A DNA stretch of 64,000 nt from Onchocerca lupi. Its lineage: Eukaryota > Nematoda > Chromadorea > Rhabditida > Onchocercidae. The stretch lies in contig JAOVVO010000069.1 of the NCBI GenBank assembly GCA_028564675.1, positions 62,001-126,000 on the forward strand, given 5' to 3'. Shown here piece after piece: positions 27,814 to 41,033 of the stretch. The notes beneath the pieces are model-generated. The model was not told the origin of the DNA. It saw only the letters and a program-made list of their open reading frames with translations, and ran no database searches. The position numbers were made by a program, and so were the translations under genes. How positions within the stretch are numbered: the stretch's first letter is position 1; every line of letters begins with the position of its first letter.

Positions 27814-29187
27814 AGATACACGCACACGTAAACATACAGAAGTTTGTACAATATACACTTTATAGAATGAAAAAATAGAAATATTTTACAAAATTTATAA
27901 CATTTCATTTTTTTTTCTCAGCTCTCAAATTTTCAGGTAATAGTAGTAATAGTTATTTATAAATGAGCTATTATGGATGCTAAGATCGTTGCAATTACTG
28001 ATTTGGTGATTTGATAAAAAAGATGATATATTATAAGATGATACTTTTTCGTGGACAAAAAAAATTAGTTATCTATCTATCTCTTCTACGGTATCAAGAC
28101 TGATTATTCTTTTCTTTTTTTTTACAAAAATAAGAGAGAAAAAAACTTCTGTACGATTTTCAGTGTACTGATGAAGAATTTTGATTTTAACGATAGCACT
28201 ATTAACAGCGGTGTTATCATCGTCTGATGAAGAATAATGATATGATATTATGCAAGATATTATAGATATTTTATATGTCAGTAATCACACTATAATAAAA
28301 CTCTCTTAAACCAGGATTTAGCTAATTAAACAGTGCAATTAGTTCGAGAAATTGCGAAGCATATAATTAATTCATTAGGATGTTCCCTATCTACTGCTTA
28401 TTTTATAAATAAGTGTTTATAAAGAGCATGAAGAAAATCTTGTAAACAAAACTCAAAAGAAAGGCAAAGAAGATGAACGAATTATTAGTGAAAGAAAAAA
28501 GCTCGTTGAATCTAAAACTTTGAATCAAAAGCATATCATCTGAATCTGAAGTAGCTCATTTTAGAAATATATTTTGCCTTCTAAATCATCATGTCATATT
28601 GAATTTGATCGCAATGAGAAATATACAATATCTAAATGTTATTTTTCAAACGATAGCAATCATTATTAATTGTCATCACTCAATCAGTTCATTTTCGAAA
28701 GCATACCCATAAGACTGATAATCAGTAACAACCAAAGATAGAAAGAAGGATTCCCACATTTTATTTGTAAACAAAATTCCATCCATTCTTCCCTCCTTTT
28801 GTTTTATTACAAAATAGTTTAAAGAGTAATGGACACGAAGCTTGAATATGCTGAAGTTTTAAAACCAAAACTACAGCTATCTCATTCACAATTCTCTATA
28901 TAATTTACATCGACATATTCTCCCGAAATTACCATATCATTCTTCTTACTTAAGTTCCTTTTTACTTTAGTCTAACTGATGAATTTTGTAAATAAAATGT
29001 TGACAATCATCGTCTCATTTCTGAAACTTTTTCTAAAGTATTATCTTCTCTTCAAACTTCTTCCCTCTTTACGATAATAAATAAGCATATTCTGATGCAA
29101 ATCTTAAGAAAGCATGAATAATCTATAATGAAAATAAAATATATTTCGGAAAGATTCTAAACAAGCAATTGTCGATATTGTGGAAGT

Positions 29188-29226
<39 letters not shown>

Positions 29227-29816
29227 AAGAATAATCCTTTGCTTTTGCACGTATTCATATTTCATCAATAACAATTTGTTTGAAACTAAATGAGCTATAC
29301 AAGTCTAGACTTATTTACTACTACACTATGCATGCTTATGTTGTTTACATCAATCATTCATCAAATTATTTTTGGCCAAATTATTTTGGCCAAGGCCAAG
29401 AATATTTTTCGTATAAGAAAGTCAAAGCTAAAAGGAAGTTAAAAGTCAAGAAAGTTAGGAGCTCAAAAATTTTGTTTCCGTCTTTTCTATAAGAAAAAAA
29501 ATGCCGGCAATTTCTGATGATAATTTCGAAGCATTGTCAGAATTGTCATCAGGAAAAAGTCCAGACATTTAAAGTAGGTTACTGTATCATAAGGGAATTA
29601 ATTAATCAAAAATATAAAATCTGTTAATCAAATTGATATTTTCCCTACTTAATCATTTTAATTCGAAACATATAATAAGATCTAAGAATGTATGGAATTC
29701 GGGAATGTTCTTTATCTAATCTATCTTTTCATCTTAGCCATCATTTTTGTTTGTAAATAAGATTTATTATAGTAATTAATATTAGTAAGACTCAACAGTA
29801 AAACACTGATAAGCAT
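27814..29816. other. Intergenic, no gene seen
   Basis: AT-rich sequence with a (GA)n array at 29189-29222. The plus-strand 70-codon frame at 29280-29492 has no splice signals or recognisable family and is treated as chance. Confidence 0.6.
29189..29222. repeat. (GA)n microsatellite
   Basis: A purine-only run of about 17 GA units continuing into GGGAGAAAGA. Confidence 0.95.
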
Positions 29817-29955
29817 CTTCCCGATTATTCGCGGTCCCAAGTTAGCCTTCCTGATCATTCGTGGTCCCAAGTTAACTTTCCCGACTATTCGTGGTCCCAA
29901 GTTAGTCTTCCCGATTATTCGAGCTCAGTGTCTTCCTGATTATTCGCGGTCACGT
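29817..29955. repeat. 30-bp tandem repeat, about 4.6 copies
   Basis: Units are phased at 30 bases, each with CTTCC(C/T)GA(T/C)(T/C)ATTCG followed by (T/C)GGTCCCAAGTTA. The last units are degenerate. The array is much richer in GC than its surroundings. Confidence 0.9.
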
Positions 29956-30882
29956 TTACATACCAAATTTATAAAATCACATAGGAGAATAGTATACAAA
30001 ATGATCAAAAACCTTCTTTATAGAAGCTTAGCGTATATTTTTTACACTTCCACTAAATATCTCATAAAATTTTAAAAATTTCAGAAACGTAAAAGCTAAT
30101 TATTGAGAAGTTTAAATTATTATAAAATTTATGAAAGAATAGTTGTAATGAAGGCAAATATGAGGAAAAAATAATAACAAAACAATGAATGAATCAAACT
30201 TTGTAACTTTTCGCCAGACGGTTCATCTGAAAGCATATTTGAAAGTTTGTTTAGTCTAGGAAGTGGAAAACTGCTTTGAACATGAATGTTTTCTTATAAA
30301 ATACCAATTCTGAATCAATAAATATTCAAATACTACTACATCAACTTCTACCCTCTCTCTTTCTTTGTTTTTCTCTCTCTCTCTCTTTCTTTCTCTCTCC
30401 AAAAAAAAGACATAACTTGATGCATCAAAAATCATTCATTTCTTTGTTGTTTATGGAAAGAAGAAAAACAAGGAAACTTTTAACTTTTTTTGCAAAGCTT
30501 TCTTTTTTAGCAAATTAAAAATCTTCGCAAAAATTCATTTTAAAACCATCATCATCATCATCACTAATCAATTATGCTTTCTCTTAGCACTTGTTCAACT
30601 GATAAGCGTTAATGATTTCATAGGTAATTTCAACTTTAATGTTTCGGAAAGGATCACTGATTACACCGATTATTTCACATCAACAGCTGTTAAATTCAAC
30701 GAAATGATTCATATTCGAATCAAATTCTACTTGTGGAGAACGAGAGAATTAGCTTTTCTGGGCTTTATATCACATTTCAAAATCTATGCTTATACATTTT
30801 TACGATATTCAAAACTATTTTTCTTCCTCAATCTCTACTAAACAATCTACGACAATCGACATGTTCCAAACTGTGAAGATAT

Positions 30883-30921
<39 letters not shown>

Positions 30922-31385
30922 AAAACATATCTAATCGAAAACTTGTTGATATTTTCAAATTAACATAATTTTATTTGAATTAATTTCTAAACTATACATC
31001 TGAAAAAAATTAGAATGATTGACAGATACTGTAGCTTGGAATAATTAAAGATTAGATTAATTAATTACAAAATATCTCACTCTGATTAAAAGGATATTTT
31101 ATCGTAAAATGAAAATGAAAAGGTGATAAATAACATAATGACATATTTTCCGATAAAATTCAACCTCAGGCTAGGCTAGTTTTGATGGCTTATCTTTTTC
31201 GTGACAACAACAATCTAACAGCTAAACTAATCGCTAATCGAAGAACTAATGCATGATAATTAACAGCTGACATCATCATATCTCGAGAAATCCATGCATA
31301 ATATTTTTCAAGCCAATGAATTTACCTCCCGTCATGCTGGCAATTATTCTGCAATTGACGAAGAAAAAAAAAAAAAGAGGAGAAT
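29956..31385. other. Intergenic, no gene seen
   Basis: AT-rich sequence with a pyrimidine-rich CTCTCT tract at 30352-30400 and a long A run at 30885-30915. No exon is supported. Confidence 0.6.
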
Positions 31386-31530
31386 GAAGGATTTGGGAAT
31401 CATAAAATAAGAAGGATTCTGGGATCACCTACAAGAAGGATTATGAAATCATTTACAAGAATAATTCCGGAATCATTCACAAACAGGGATTCTGGAACCA
31501 TTTACAAAACGATTTCTGGAATCACTTACA
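31386..31530. repeat. 24-25-bp tandem repeat, about 6 copies
   Basis: Imperfect units share AGAAGGATTCTGG(A/G)ATCA followed by (C/T)(C/T)TACA. They diverge progressively to the right. A minus-strand frame of 65 codons overlaps the end of the array and is probably repeat-derived. Confidence 0.85.
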
Positions 31531-31690
31531 ATTTTTGATGAAAATTCGAAATTTACCACCCAGTTCGTCGATGCATCAAGTTTTATGAAACTGGGACACA
31601 ATGCCGACAAACATACACCCACCCACCCATCAACATCCAGCCAGTCTCGTCCCTTCTTTACTCCCAACAATCATTTGTCACCGCCATAAT

Positions 31691-31787
31691 TGTCAACTCT
31701 CCGGTCCAATCCGAAACAATTCGATTCGATTCAGTTCGATTCGATTCGATTCGATCCGATTCGATTCGATCCGGTTCTAAGTTGACA
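31691..31787. repeat. (TCGAT)n array flanked by inverted repeats
   Basis: The pentanucleotide array (TCGAT with TCAGT and CCGAT variants) spans 31719-31775. It is flanked by the perfect inverted pair TGTCAACT (31691-31698) and AGTTGACA (31780-31787), with CCGG just inside each arm. The whole block could fold back on itself. Confidence 0.8.
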
Positions 31788-32090
31788 ATCAACAATCGAC
31801 AACGACATCAAATGCTTTTTCTTTCTTTCAATTGTATATGTCAATCATTTTCATCTTATAGCAATCAAAGTATAACAGAAGTAATCTCTTTTGTTTCTCT
31901 ATTCGTACAATCATCCTCAAATTGAATTGTCTTACCTAAATCTCTCTCTTTGTTTTTTACCCTCTTCTCACATAATTGTGAATGAATTTAGTGTGATTAT
32001 TTGTGTTTATGTTAAAGAGCTATTTATAGAACTGGAATTGAGGAGACTAGACGTCGGCGACACGACATTCAACTATGCAAATACATTTGA

Positions 32091-32250
32091 CATAGACAGA
32101 CCGACACATACACACAGACAGACCGACACATGCAAACAGACAAACCGATACATATACAGACAGGCCGACACATAGGAGTCAGATTGACATACACACACAG
32201 ACAGACGGACACACGTAAACACAGACGTACGTCATCAGACAGACAGACAG
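32091..32250. repeat. Degenerate ACAGACAGACCGACACATAC repeat array
   Basis: Seven or so imperfect units of about 22 bp built from CAGACAGAC and CACATACACAC. The array opens frames on both strands rich in Thr/Gln/Asp or in Cys/Val/Leu; these are not considered genes. Confidence 0.9.
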
Positions 32251-32351
32251 ATAATTTTGCATATCTAAATGAGCAAATTGGTAAATATACAGATTTTATC
32301 TGTTTGGATGATGACAATTCATTGATGGCGGGGTGCTAATTGGAGAAAAGA

Positions 32352-32432
32352 TTGGCCTAGCAGGAAATAAGCCAAAGCTTGGCCTAGCAGGGAATGAGCC
32401 AAAGCTTGGCCTAGAAAGAAGACAAAGGCCAA
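32352..32432. repeat. 27-bp tandem repeat, 3 copies
   Basis: Units begin TTGGCCTAGCAGG(A/G)AAT at 32352, 32379 and 32406 and end GCCAAAGC. The third copy is degenerate. Confidence 0.9.
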
Positions 32433-35331
32433 TTTGTGTCATTCTACGTAAAGTATTTGCAAGCAGAAAACGTAACTTGCTACAATAATAATAACCAAAC
32501 AAAACAGTTGTTCGAATGAGCGTTACACAATTTAGATATCAATGATATTGAAAAAATTTGCTGCAAAAAGATATCTAAATCAAGTAAACATAAAGATAAA
32601 TATCCGAAAAGATTGTCAAATTATTGATTTTTCATAAATCTATGGGAAATCGAAATTTATTTAGAAAATCAATTCTTCTGTATATCTATGAGAAAGGGAT
32701 AATTTGAATTTAAGCAATTAGAATAAAAACTTTGTTTATGAATAATTAACGCTTGTCAAATTATGCCATTTCTTTTCTTTTTCTCAAAATGAAGTATAAA
32801 ATGCTTATCTCTCATATACATATATATATATAATGTTTAAATTAAATTTAATTATGATAAACTGATAATATTTAACTATGATAAATTATCATAGTTAATT
32901 ATGATAAACAACAATTTGTTTACTTCTTTTCTTTTTTCTCTTTCCCTTTCTTTGCACAAAATTTCTTTCATATCATTCAAATTGATAAAATCTAAAAAAG
33001 TAACATCTGTTGATGAAGACAAAAGCATACAATAGTCTAATTAATGCAATCGATTTAATTTGTTAACAATCTGTTCGATATCATCCATCAAACAATCCAT
33101 TTAATATAACCATTTGCTAGCTTTCTAATTTCAAATCTACAATCGCTAAATTATTCCATAAATTTATTTAAAAAAAAAAAAAAAAAAAAGATCAAAATAA
33201 AAATCAATCAACGAGACGATCAATTTGAGCATATTGCATCGCTAATGATTTGCTCTTTTATTTCTTTGCCTAATAGAGCCTTTGCTTCGCTTGACTTGGC
33301 TTCGCTTCGCTTGGCTTGTCTTTGCTTGGCTGAAGCGGCGAAGATTGTAGCAGAATTGAAGTTGACCATCAAATTAAATCATTTTCATCGAAATATTTCA
33401 TATCCATATTGCTTCTTCGGCAAAGCCATATCGATGATGGAAAAAGAAAAAAAGAAATAAGCGAAGGAGAAGTAAAGCGAAAAATGTGATAAGGAATTTG
33501 CCGTCTTCGTTGAAAAAAAAAAAAAAAAAAAAAAAATTATCAAAAAAAGAAACAATCAAATTTGAAAAAAAAAAAAAAAATTATTGATGAGAAGAAATTT
33601 GCTAACGACTTGTTCTCATTTCCTTATCTTTTTTTTTTTTTTTTTTTTTTTTTTTTGTTTTATTTAAATAGCATAAAAGAATATAATCGTTAAAAGAAAA
33701 AAAAAAAAAAAGACATTTATGTGAGAATTTTATTACACTTTGCAAAATGAACTTTCATAAATGTCCGATGAGAAGCTATTGAAATACTCTCTTATTGATA
33801 GCTAACAAGAATAATGATAATTGTAATAGTAATGATAAATATATTGATAAATGATAATGATAATAGCAATTATGATAACTCATAATAATGCTCAAATTTT
33901 TTGATTATAATGATGGCTGATAAGCGATAAATCTTGATGATCAATAAATAATCTAGGATATTTAAATTATAAAAAGCAAATAATACTATGTTTTGATGAT
34001 GATAATCATGGTATTTTAATGTTGATATCAATGATAATGGATTATCATTTTTATATCCTTGGCTTATTTCTTTTCTCTTTCAACTGATATCCTATTTTCA
34101 ATCAGGTGCTATAACAAGAAATAATTCGGAATTAAGATATTTCATACAATGATAAGATTGATAAGAAGAAATTTGATACATCAAGAAATCGCTATCAATG
34201 AACTTAGCGATACAAAAATCTTGCAAATTCACAAATATATTCTGTTTCTTTGCATATTAATTTTTTATGAATAGTTTTTTTTTTTTTTTTTTTTTTGGTC
34301 AGCATCTATTTCGAGAGTTTTATCGATAATCGATCGATAGGATTGAAACATTTTTCATTAGATGGTCTCAATGTTTTAGTGGATTTTTTTTTTTTTTTTT
34401 TAAATTATCACTGAACAGCAGAATATTAATTTTAACATAGTTCAATCTTTTTTTTCAGGTATGAAATTCTTTTGGAAGAGAAGTTCTGAAAAGAATTTAA
34501 ACTAGCACTTTATTTTTTTCTTCCTTCACTACTGTAATTCTTGAATTATTACTTTTTGGTAAACTTTTCCAAAAATTGCACTTCCATTAAATTAACAAAT
34601 TGATTTAAGTTCATTAATAAAATTAATGAAATTTGAAAGATTTTAATGAAATAATGAACTTACTAAAGGATAAATGTGAGAAGAAAAAAATTACAAGATA
34701 GTAGCAGAATAATAATTCAAAAGAAACAATCAAAAATGGTTTTGTGCCTTGTTGTGCCTTGGAAAAAAGAAAAAGTTATATCTGAAGTTTTGCTTTCTGT
34801 CATATTTCATCGTTTTTAAAATGAATTTCTGTTAACTAATTGTTTATTTTGTAAAATTTTGTTTTTAAATTGATGTATAATGGCAAAAAAAAAAAAAAAA
34901 AAAGAAAAAGAAAACAACCCATCCAATTATTTTAAGTTTAATTTCTAACATTCTTCAAATTTTTTTTCAATATTTTTAATCTTCATTAGGAAAATACAAA
35001 TAAATGATATTTTAGTAAGTCAAGATCTCATGGATAAATTTAGAAAATTGAGAATGAAAATAATTATTAAATTATTTAAATAATGCATATTTGTGATTTC
35101 AATGAATTTATTTTAATTCGATGATTATTTTCGGAATTCAATTCTAATCTGAACATCAAGATGCATGCTCTATCGAAGATGTTAAATTGATCAAAGTTCG
35201 ATAAGAACGGAAAGTATGATTCGAAATTATCATCAAAAATTTTAATTAAGCATTTGCTCTTTGTTAATTACTCAAATGCCATATAATGTTCCGAATAAAT
35301 ATATACTGTAAGTTTGATTTAATGAAAAAAA
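32433..35331. other. Intergenic, no gene seen; homopolymer- and GATAA-rich
   Basis: Includes a CTTGGCTTCG repeat block (33280-33332), several long A or T runs (33512-33536, 33629-33655, 34280-34296, 34885-34902), and a stretch at 33800-34060 densely filled with GATAA/GATGAT motifs. No exon is supported; the 71-codon plus frame at 33245-33460 includes the CTTGGCTTCG block. Confidence 0.55.
33280..33332. repeat. CTTGGCTTCG-type short tandem repeat
   Basis: Overlapping 5- and 10-bp units (TTCGC, TTGGC, TTTGC), about ten pentamers, more GC-rich than the surroundings. Confidence 0.75.
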
Positions 35332-35495
35332 TCTTTTCAATTCAATTTTTCAACATTTTAAATTACAATCAAAAAAAAAAAAAAAAAAAAAGTCCCTTTT
35401 TCTTCAACATTTTAAATTGCAATTAAATTTTTCTCAAATCTTTCAATTCAATTTTTCAACATTTTAAATCACAATCAAATAAGTTCCTTTTTCTT
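35332..35495. repeat. Tandem duplication of an A/T-rich unit
   Basis: TTCAATTTTTCAACATTTTA with following AAAT(T/C)ACAATCAAA and a TTCCTTTTTCTT end occurs at 35341 and again at 35445. A partial copy (TTCAACATTTTAAATTGCAAT) lies between them at 35403. A poly-A run expanded in the first copy. Confidence 0.8.
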
Positions 35496-36230
35496 TTGCT
35501 TCCCATTCTTTCTTTTTTTTCTTTTTTTTTTTTTTGTCATTACATTGCCGATAATTTTTTGCATCACACAACATTTTAATATTTTCATCGTTTTCTTCCA
35601 AAAAAAAAAAAAAGCTGAAAGAAAATTTTATCGCCAATAGTCCAATATTGGCCTTAATCTTTCTTTTGTTTACAATGCCTTTCGAAATTAAATTTAAAAA
35701 AAGAAAAAGAAAAAGGATATATTTATAAGATAAGATATTCGCCAAAAATTCCCCAATTTTTTGGTAGAAAAATTTTTTACAATAATTTTCTAAATTGTAA
35801 AAAATTAAAATCTTTTTATTGCAGCTATTTTGTATCGATAATTGTGCATAATTTGAGAAAGAAAAAAATTCAACATTTGCAAAATTGTCAGAAAATTTTG
35901 AGATTTTTCTATTTTAGATTTCTTTTTTTTTTTTTTGGGTTTCAAAATTTAGAATTTTTTCTTATAATCTTTCAATTGTTTTCTATCTAAACTGTCATTC
36001 AAAAAGAAATGTACGAATTGAAAAAATTATAATAGACAAAAAGTTTTATTGATGGTGCATGCTATAATGTATTGGGAAGTTTTTTCTTTTTTAAAACTTT
36101 TTTTTAATACTTAAAATCCAAAAAAAACTAAAGCATTTGATATAATTGATAGCGGAAATGATCTACGAAGAAAAGTGGAAAAGTTGGCGTAAATCAAGTA
36201 AATTTATCTCATTATGGTGTCAATCATTGA

Positions 36231-36290
36231 AATGGACAAATAATCAAATACTGAAAAGAAAATGGACAAACAATCAAATATTGAAAAATT
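36231..36290. repeat. 30-bp tandem repeat, 2 copies
   Basis: AATGGACAAA(T/C)AATCAAATA(C/T)TGAAAA occurs at 36231 and 36261, differing at only a few positions. Confidence 0.85.
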
Positions 36291-38258
36291 TGCACAGATT
36301 CAGTTCGATGTGATTTCATTAATCAAATTTCTAATTTATAACAGAAAGCTTAATTATTCATCAAATAAAAACTTTGTTATTTTTTTTCTTTTCTTTACAA
36401 ATCAAATTTTCTCGAATTGTTTATTAAAATGATGCAAAAATAAATTATATTTTTTATCTAAAGAAAAAAAAAAGTAAGCTAATAAATTCGACAATTAAAA
36501 GAATACAATAAAAATCAACAAATCAAACAAAATTTATGCCTGAATCAATTATTTGAATTAATATGATAAATTAATATGATTCTTTTGACAAACTAAATAT
36601 TTCAGAATATATCGACTGTATTGTTATCAGTATCAATATAATCATTTATGATGATGATATATTACTATCACTTGATAAGAGATCAACAAAGAATATTTCA
36701 AATAAAATATATTTATCGAGAATCAATCCTTCTCGATTTAACCAATAGATTTCCGATAATTTTTACTATTTACTTTACTAATTTACAATTTATTTTATTC
36801 CTTTTTGCCATACTACGATAATGCTACAGATATGATAGATCATGGAAAGAGAACTATTAAGTGATCAGTAAAAATTATTGATAAAATCAATATTTTCTAC
36901 TGATCTGTATATAATATATATATGGATTTATTAAATAAATATCAAATGAGTAAAAAGGATAAAAATTTTTCTAACTAATTTGCATAACAAGTACCACTAC
37001 TTTTATTATGAAATTAAAGTTGGAAATTTTTTCACAAGTATTTTGTCCATTTTCTTTCAACATATGCGTATATCAGATGTCTTTCTTTATCTGATACAAA
37101 GGAAAAAAAAAATTTTTTTGTTATTTTTGAATAAATTTATTTTATACTTACCAAATCAATTATTTTTTTTTAATAAAAAAAAAAAAAAAGACAAAGGGAA
37201 GATTAGATGGCATTAATCGAAAAATCGATCTAACCCAATGAATCGTTTTTTTTTTTTTTAAGAAATAAGCAATTAATGAAATGAGTAAATAGTGTTTATT
37301 ATTATTAATGACATGCATATGATCAAAGATCAGTTTTTGCTTTTAAAATGCGAAAAAATTGATGAAACATGTAAGAAAAGGAAGGAAGAAGATAGAAAAA
37401 TGTTGTCGATATTTTTTATTCAAAGCCATCATTATTAGTTTAATTTTTCTAATGATAGATAATTTCATACGATCATTAGAATTATTTATCCAGCTGTAAA
37501 GATTTGTTAATTGAGAATACAAAAATTAAAAAAAAAAAAAAAAAAAGAAAAAAGACTCGAATTTGATTCAGAATGTAAATAAAAAATAAAAGATTTTCAA
37601 AAATTTTGAACCAAAATGCAATTAGTTATTAAAAATTATCGTTTTGGCGAGACAGGAAAATAAATTGGTTAAAAAGGAAATGAAAAAAAAAAAAGACGAA
37701 ATAAAAAAAAAAAATGATAGTCTCCATTTTGCCTGAATCGTTTTTACCGTGAAAAAAAAAAAAAATTCACAACAGACAGTAAAAAAAAAAAAAGTATCTA
37801 ATACTGTAAATAATTGTAATAATGTCACACTAAAAATGAAATTTAAAGTTCATTTGAAAAAATATAAATTTAGCATTTCGTTGATTTTAAAATTTCAAAA
37901 ATTTCACAAAATATCAGAAAAATTCCATAAAATTACAATTAAAATAAAAACCTGTATTCTGATATTGTATTAATCAAATTTAAAGAATACAACGAATACA
38001 ACATTGAAGTTTCTCAAAAAAGTTCCAGAATTTTGAAAAAAAAAAAGATTTCAATTAAAATTCATTTCAAATAAATCTGCCTTATTTGTAATAATCCCAA
38101 GTTTAGATGGACAAAACAACTTTAGTAAGCTCTCAAATATGGCAAATTATTCAGCACCCATTTCATTTCATTAATAAATAGATGACCGATGAATATATGG
38201 ACAGGAGACAGATGTCCTATGCATTTATTACTGTCATCGAACATGGCATAAATGTGGA

Positions 38259-38390
38259 CGTTGAACAGAAAAAGAAGTTATTCTCGAGATTGGTCGAGAA
38301 ACGACAGTCGAAAATGCCGAAGTTGGGCAGAAAGACAAGAAGTTATTCTCGAGATTAGTCGAGGGTCGAGAATCGAAAGTCGAGAGTCAG
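38259..38390. repeat. About 65-bp tandem repeat, 2 copies, with GTCGAG satellites
   Basis: AAGTTATTCTCGAGATT(G/A)GTCGAG occurs at about 38275 and 38340, each preceded by CGTTGAACAGAAAAAG or AGTTGGGCAGAAAGACAAG. The second unit trails into short GTCGAGAATCGAAAGTCGAG repeats. Confidence 0.85.
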
Positions 38391-39172
38391 AAGTCTAGAC
38401 ATGATGTGAATCTCTCCTCTCATCTTTCCTTCCTATCACTTCCGTTCTTCATAAAAAGCAAGCAAATCTAAGTATGAGACAGAATTTGCTAAAATATATT
38501 CAAAATTAGCATCACATATAAATTGAATATGTCTCTCATACACTTTATGATTACATCTTGTCATTCGTTTCATAGAATTTTCAATTTTTTTTTATAAAAA
38601 AAAAAAAAGAAAAAAGAAAAAATGAGTGGAAATGTCCTCTTTTATACGGTAAAGAAGACATTCTATTCAATCGTTTTCAATCTTTCTTTTTTTTTTTTTT
38701 TTTGCTTAACTATTGACATTATATTTTGCAATATTTGTTTAGTTTTTAGATTTTGTTTCAAAATCTACACAAAATTATATTTAGCTAAATTGATCAAGGG
38801 AAATGCAAAAATGACGAAATGTTTTGTCGGAAAAGATTTCAAGTGATCCAGAAAGGTCATTCAGTTTCATTTTTCAACGATGGATTTTAACCACTCTGAT
38901 AAGAATAATTTGATAACATCTGGATAAAAAGAGATCAGAAAGCAAAGAAATATTTTTAAATGAAATGAATCTAGAATGATCAAAATATTTGAGTATTTTT
39001 ATTTTCTCATCTTTTCCAATATTCTAAATTTGAAAATTGCTTAATTTGACGAGTAAAAAGGTGTTCGTCAAGAGGTGACAACTAAAATATGATTAAAACT
39101 GTCAATCTCTTGCACCATTATTCGTTTCAAACTTTTCTTTTTTTTTTTTTTTTTTTTTTTTTTATTTTTTGA

Positions 39173-39205
<33 letters not shown>

Positions 39206-40450
39206 GACACATTTCAGTATCGTCTGATCTCTCATTTTCAAATTGATTATTTATAATTCCTGTTTTTGTAACTTATTGCCATCAAACAAATCATTTTATT
39301 TCTGTAACATTAAGGATATAATTTGAAAAATTTAAAAAGTTTTTCGAAAAAAATCTTAAAAGTTGAATATTTCGTATGCAAAAAAAAAAAAGAAAGGAAA
39401 AGAAAAGAGAGAGATTTATGAAGGAATAAAAATGGAACTGGATTGATTGTAATCATTAGAATTGTCACTGATAATATTTTCGGCTTCAACAAGCAGTAAA
39501 TGAACGGGATTGAATGGATGGATGAGACGAATGAATACACAATTGAGAAAATTTCTTCTCATTTAATTATCGATTAAATTCGAACTTCCCGTTTAATACC
39601 ACAAATGCAAATGCAAATGAAAAACTTTTGTCACTTTTCTAATTTCTGCAATTTCTAATTTTTCCAATTTTCTCTTCTAATTTTATTTCAATCCATTCTT
39701 AATAATATCATCAAATTTGTTGTACTTTCATTTTTTTTTTTTTTTTTTTTGATTTGCTTCTTAAAGTTGCATGAAATTTTTGATTTAAATAAATTTTGAT
39801 TTAAAATATAAAATTTTCAAAATTATTTTAAGAAAATGCATATTTCTCTAATATATTTTTTTGCTTTCTACTATTAATCGTTGAAATTGAAAAAAAAAAA
39901 AAAGTGAAGCATGTGTTGAATTTTACGTAATTGAGGGAAGTAAATGATAGTACGATTTCTTTTTTTTTTTTTTTTTTTTTTTGGAATAAGTACAAATTGC
40001 ATGCCTTAATCCGTAATTTCAAATTCAAAATTAAAAAAAAAAAAAAGTAATCTAAATTTTAATAAATTTAACACATCAACATCAATAGCTATAAAATAAA
40101 TTCAGAAAACAATGCAATATAAAAAACATCTCATAACTATTGAAATGTCAAATTCCCTCACTTGTGATGTTGGGATAAGATAGACAATCCTTTTTATCTT
40201 ATGAATTTCTATCGACCTTAGTTGGATCATACCCTGTCAACCTTACATCATCGTATTCTTGATTTCAAGCATCAAAAATCAGCAAATTTCGAAACAAAAA
40301 GTGAAAAATGTCAATCAAAAACGAATTGAACAGTTTTTGCTCGATATTTGGATTGCTGTCAATGAATGGCGGGGAAATTTGTGATGGTTCTAATGCTCGA
40401 CATATGACATATTATCTTCCAGAATTGAAATTGCTATTAAAAAGAGAAAG
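38391..40450. other. Intergenic, no gene seen
   Basis: AT-rich sequence with many homopolymers, including the poly-T/poly-A fold-back at 39138-39203. Open frames are Phe- or Lys-rich translations of T or A runs. Confidence 0.6.
39138..39203. repeat. Poly-T/poly-A inverted pair
   Basis: A T run of about 26 bases, a short interruption (ATTTTTTGAAT), and an A run of about 29 bases form a potential perfect hairpin. Confidence 0.9.
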
Positions 40451-40485
40451 CCCCCCCCCCCACCCCCCGTCCCCCGATTTTCCCC
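40451..40485 (-). other. G-quadruplex-forming motif
   Basis: On the minus strand four G runs (4, 5, 6 and 11 bases) are separated by short loops; on the plus strand this reads as C runs with A, GT and GATTTT spacers. In a region of roughly 25-30% GC it stands out clearly. It falls inside the plus frame at 40308-40583, which is not otherwise supported. Confidence 0.8.
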
Positions 40486-41005
40486 TTTCCGCTCTTCGTT
40501 CCCAGCTCTCTTCTGTAACCTTTCACCTTTCAACCAATAAAGATGATCGACAAACACCCAAAAGGACGAAGTGTTATCATTAATTGTAGACATGAGGAAT
40601 GAATGAATGGGACAGACGACAGGTAAAAGTACAGAATAGGTAAAAGTAGCATAGGTTATGGAATACAATATTAATTATTGTTCCTTATAAAATGACACGG
40701 TGACATTTGATATTGTTCTTCCCTTGCAAATTACAACAGATAAAACGAAACACATGCAGATGTGTAACTAAATTACGTGAAATACGTGAATATATTACGT
40801 TCTTACATATAAGTGAGATTTTGAACTTTAAAATTGATAAAGAATTGATAAAAACTATTTGACAAAATGTGAAGGACAAATTGAAGGGACAAAGGTCAAA
40901 TGTGTGTAACTAACTAAGCGCTTTTAAATTAAGCTAATGAAACCAGCCAACCAATCACACAATGAAATGAATCGGTAGACAGATTTAAGCATCGCATCAT
41001 TTCTG

Positions 41006-41033
41006 ACACATACACACACACACACACACACAC
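41006..41033. repeat. (CA)n microsatellite
   Basis: About 12 CA units, ending CACGCATC. Confidence 0.9.

Noticed and set aside
32069..32339. Cys/Val-rich minus frame and Thr/Gln-rich plus frame
   Set aside because: Both are read through the ACAGACAGACCGACACATAC repeat array.
40308..40583. 91-codon plus frame starting MSIKNELNSF
   Set aside because: The first half is protein-like but the second half reads the C-rich G4 tract. There is no splice site or homology support.
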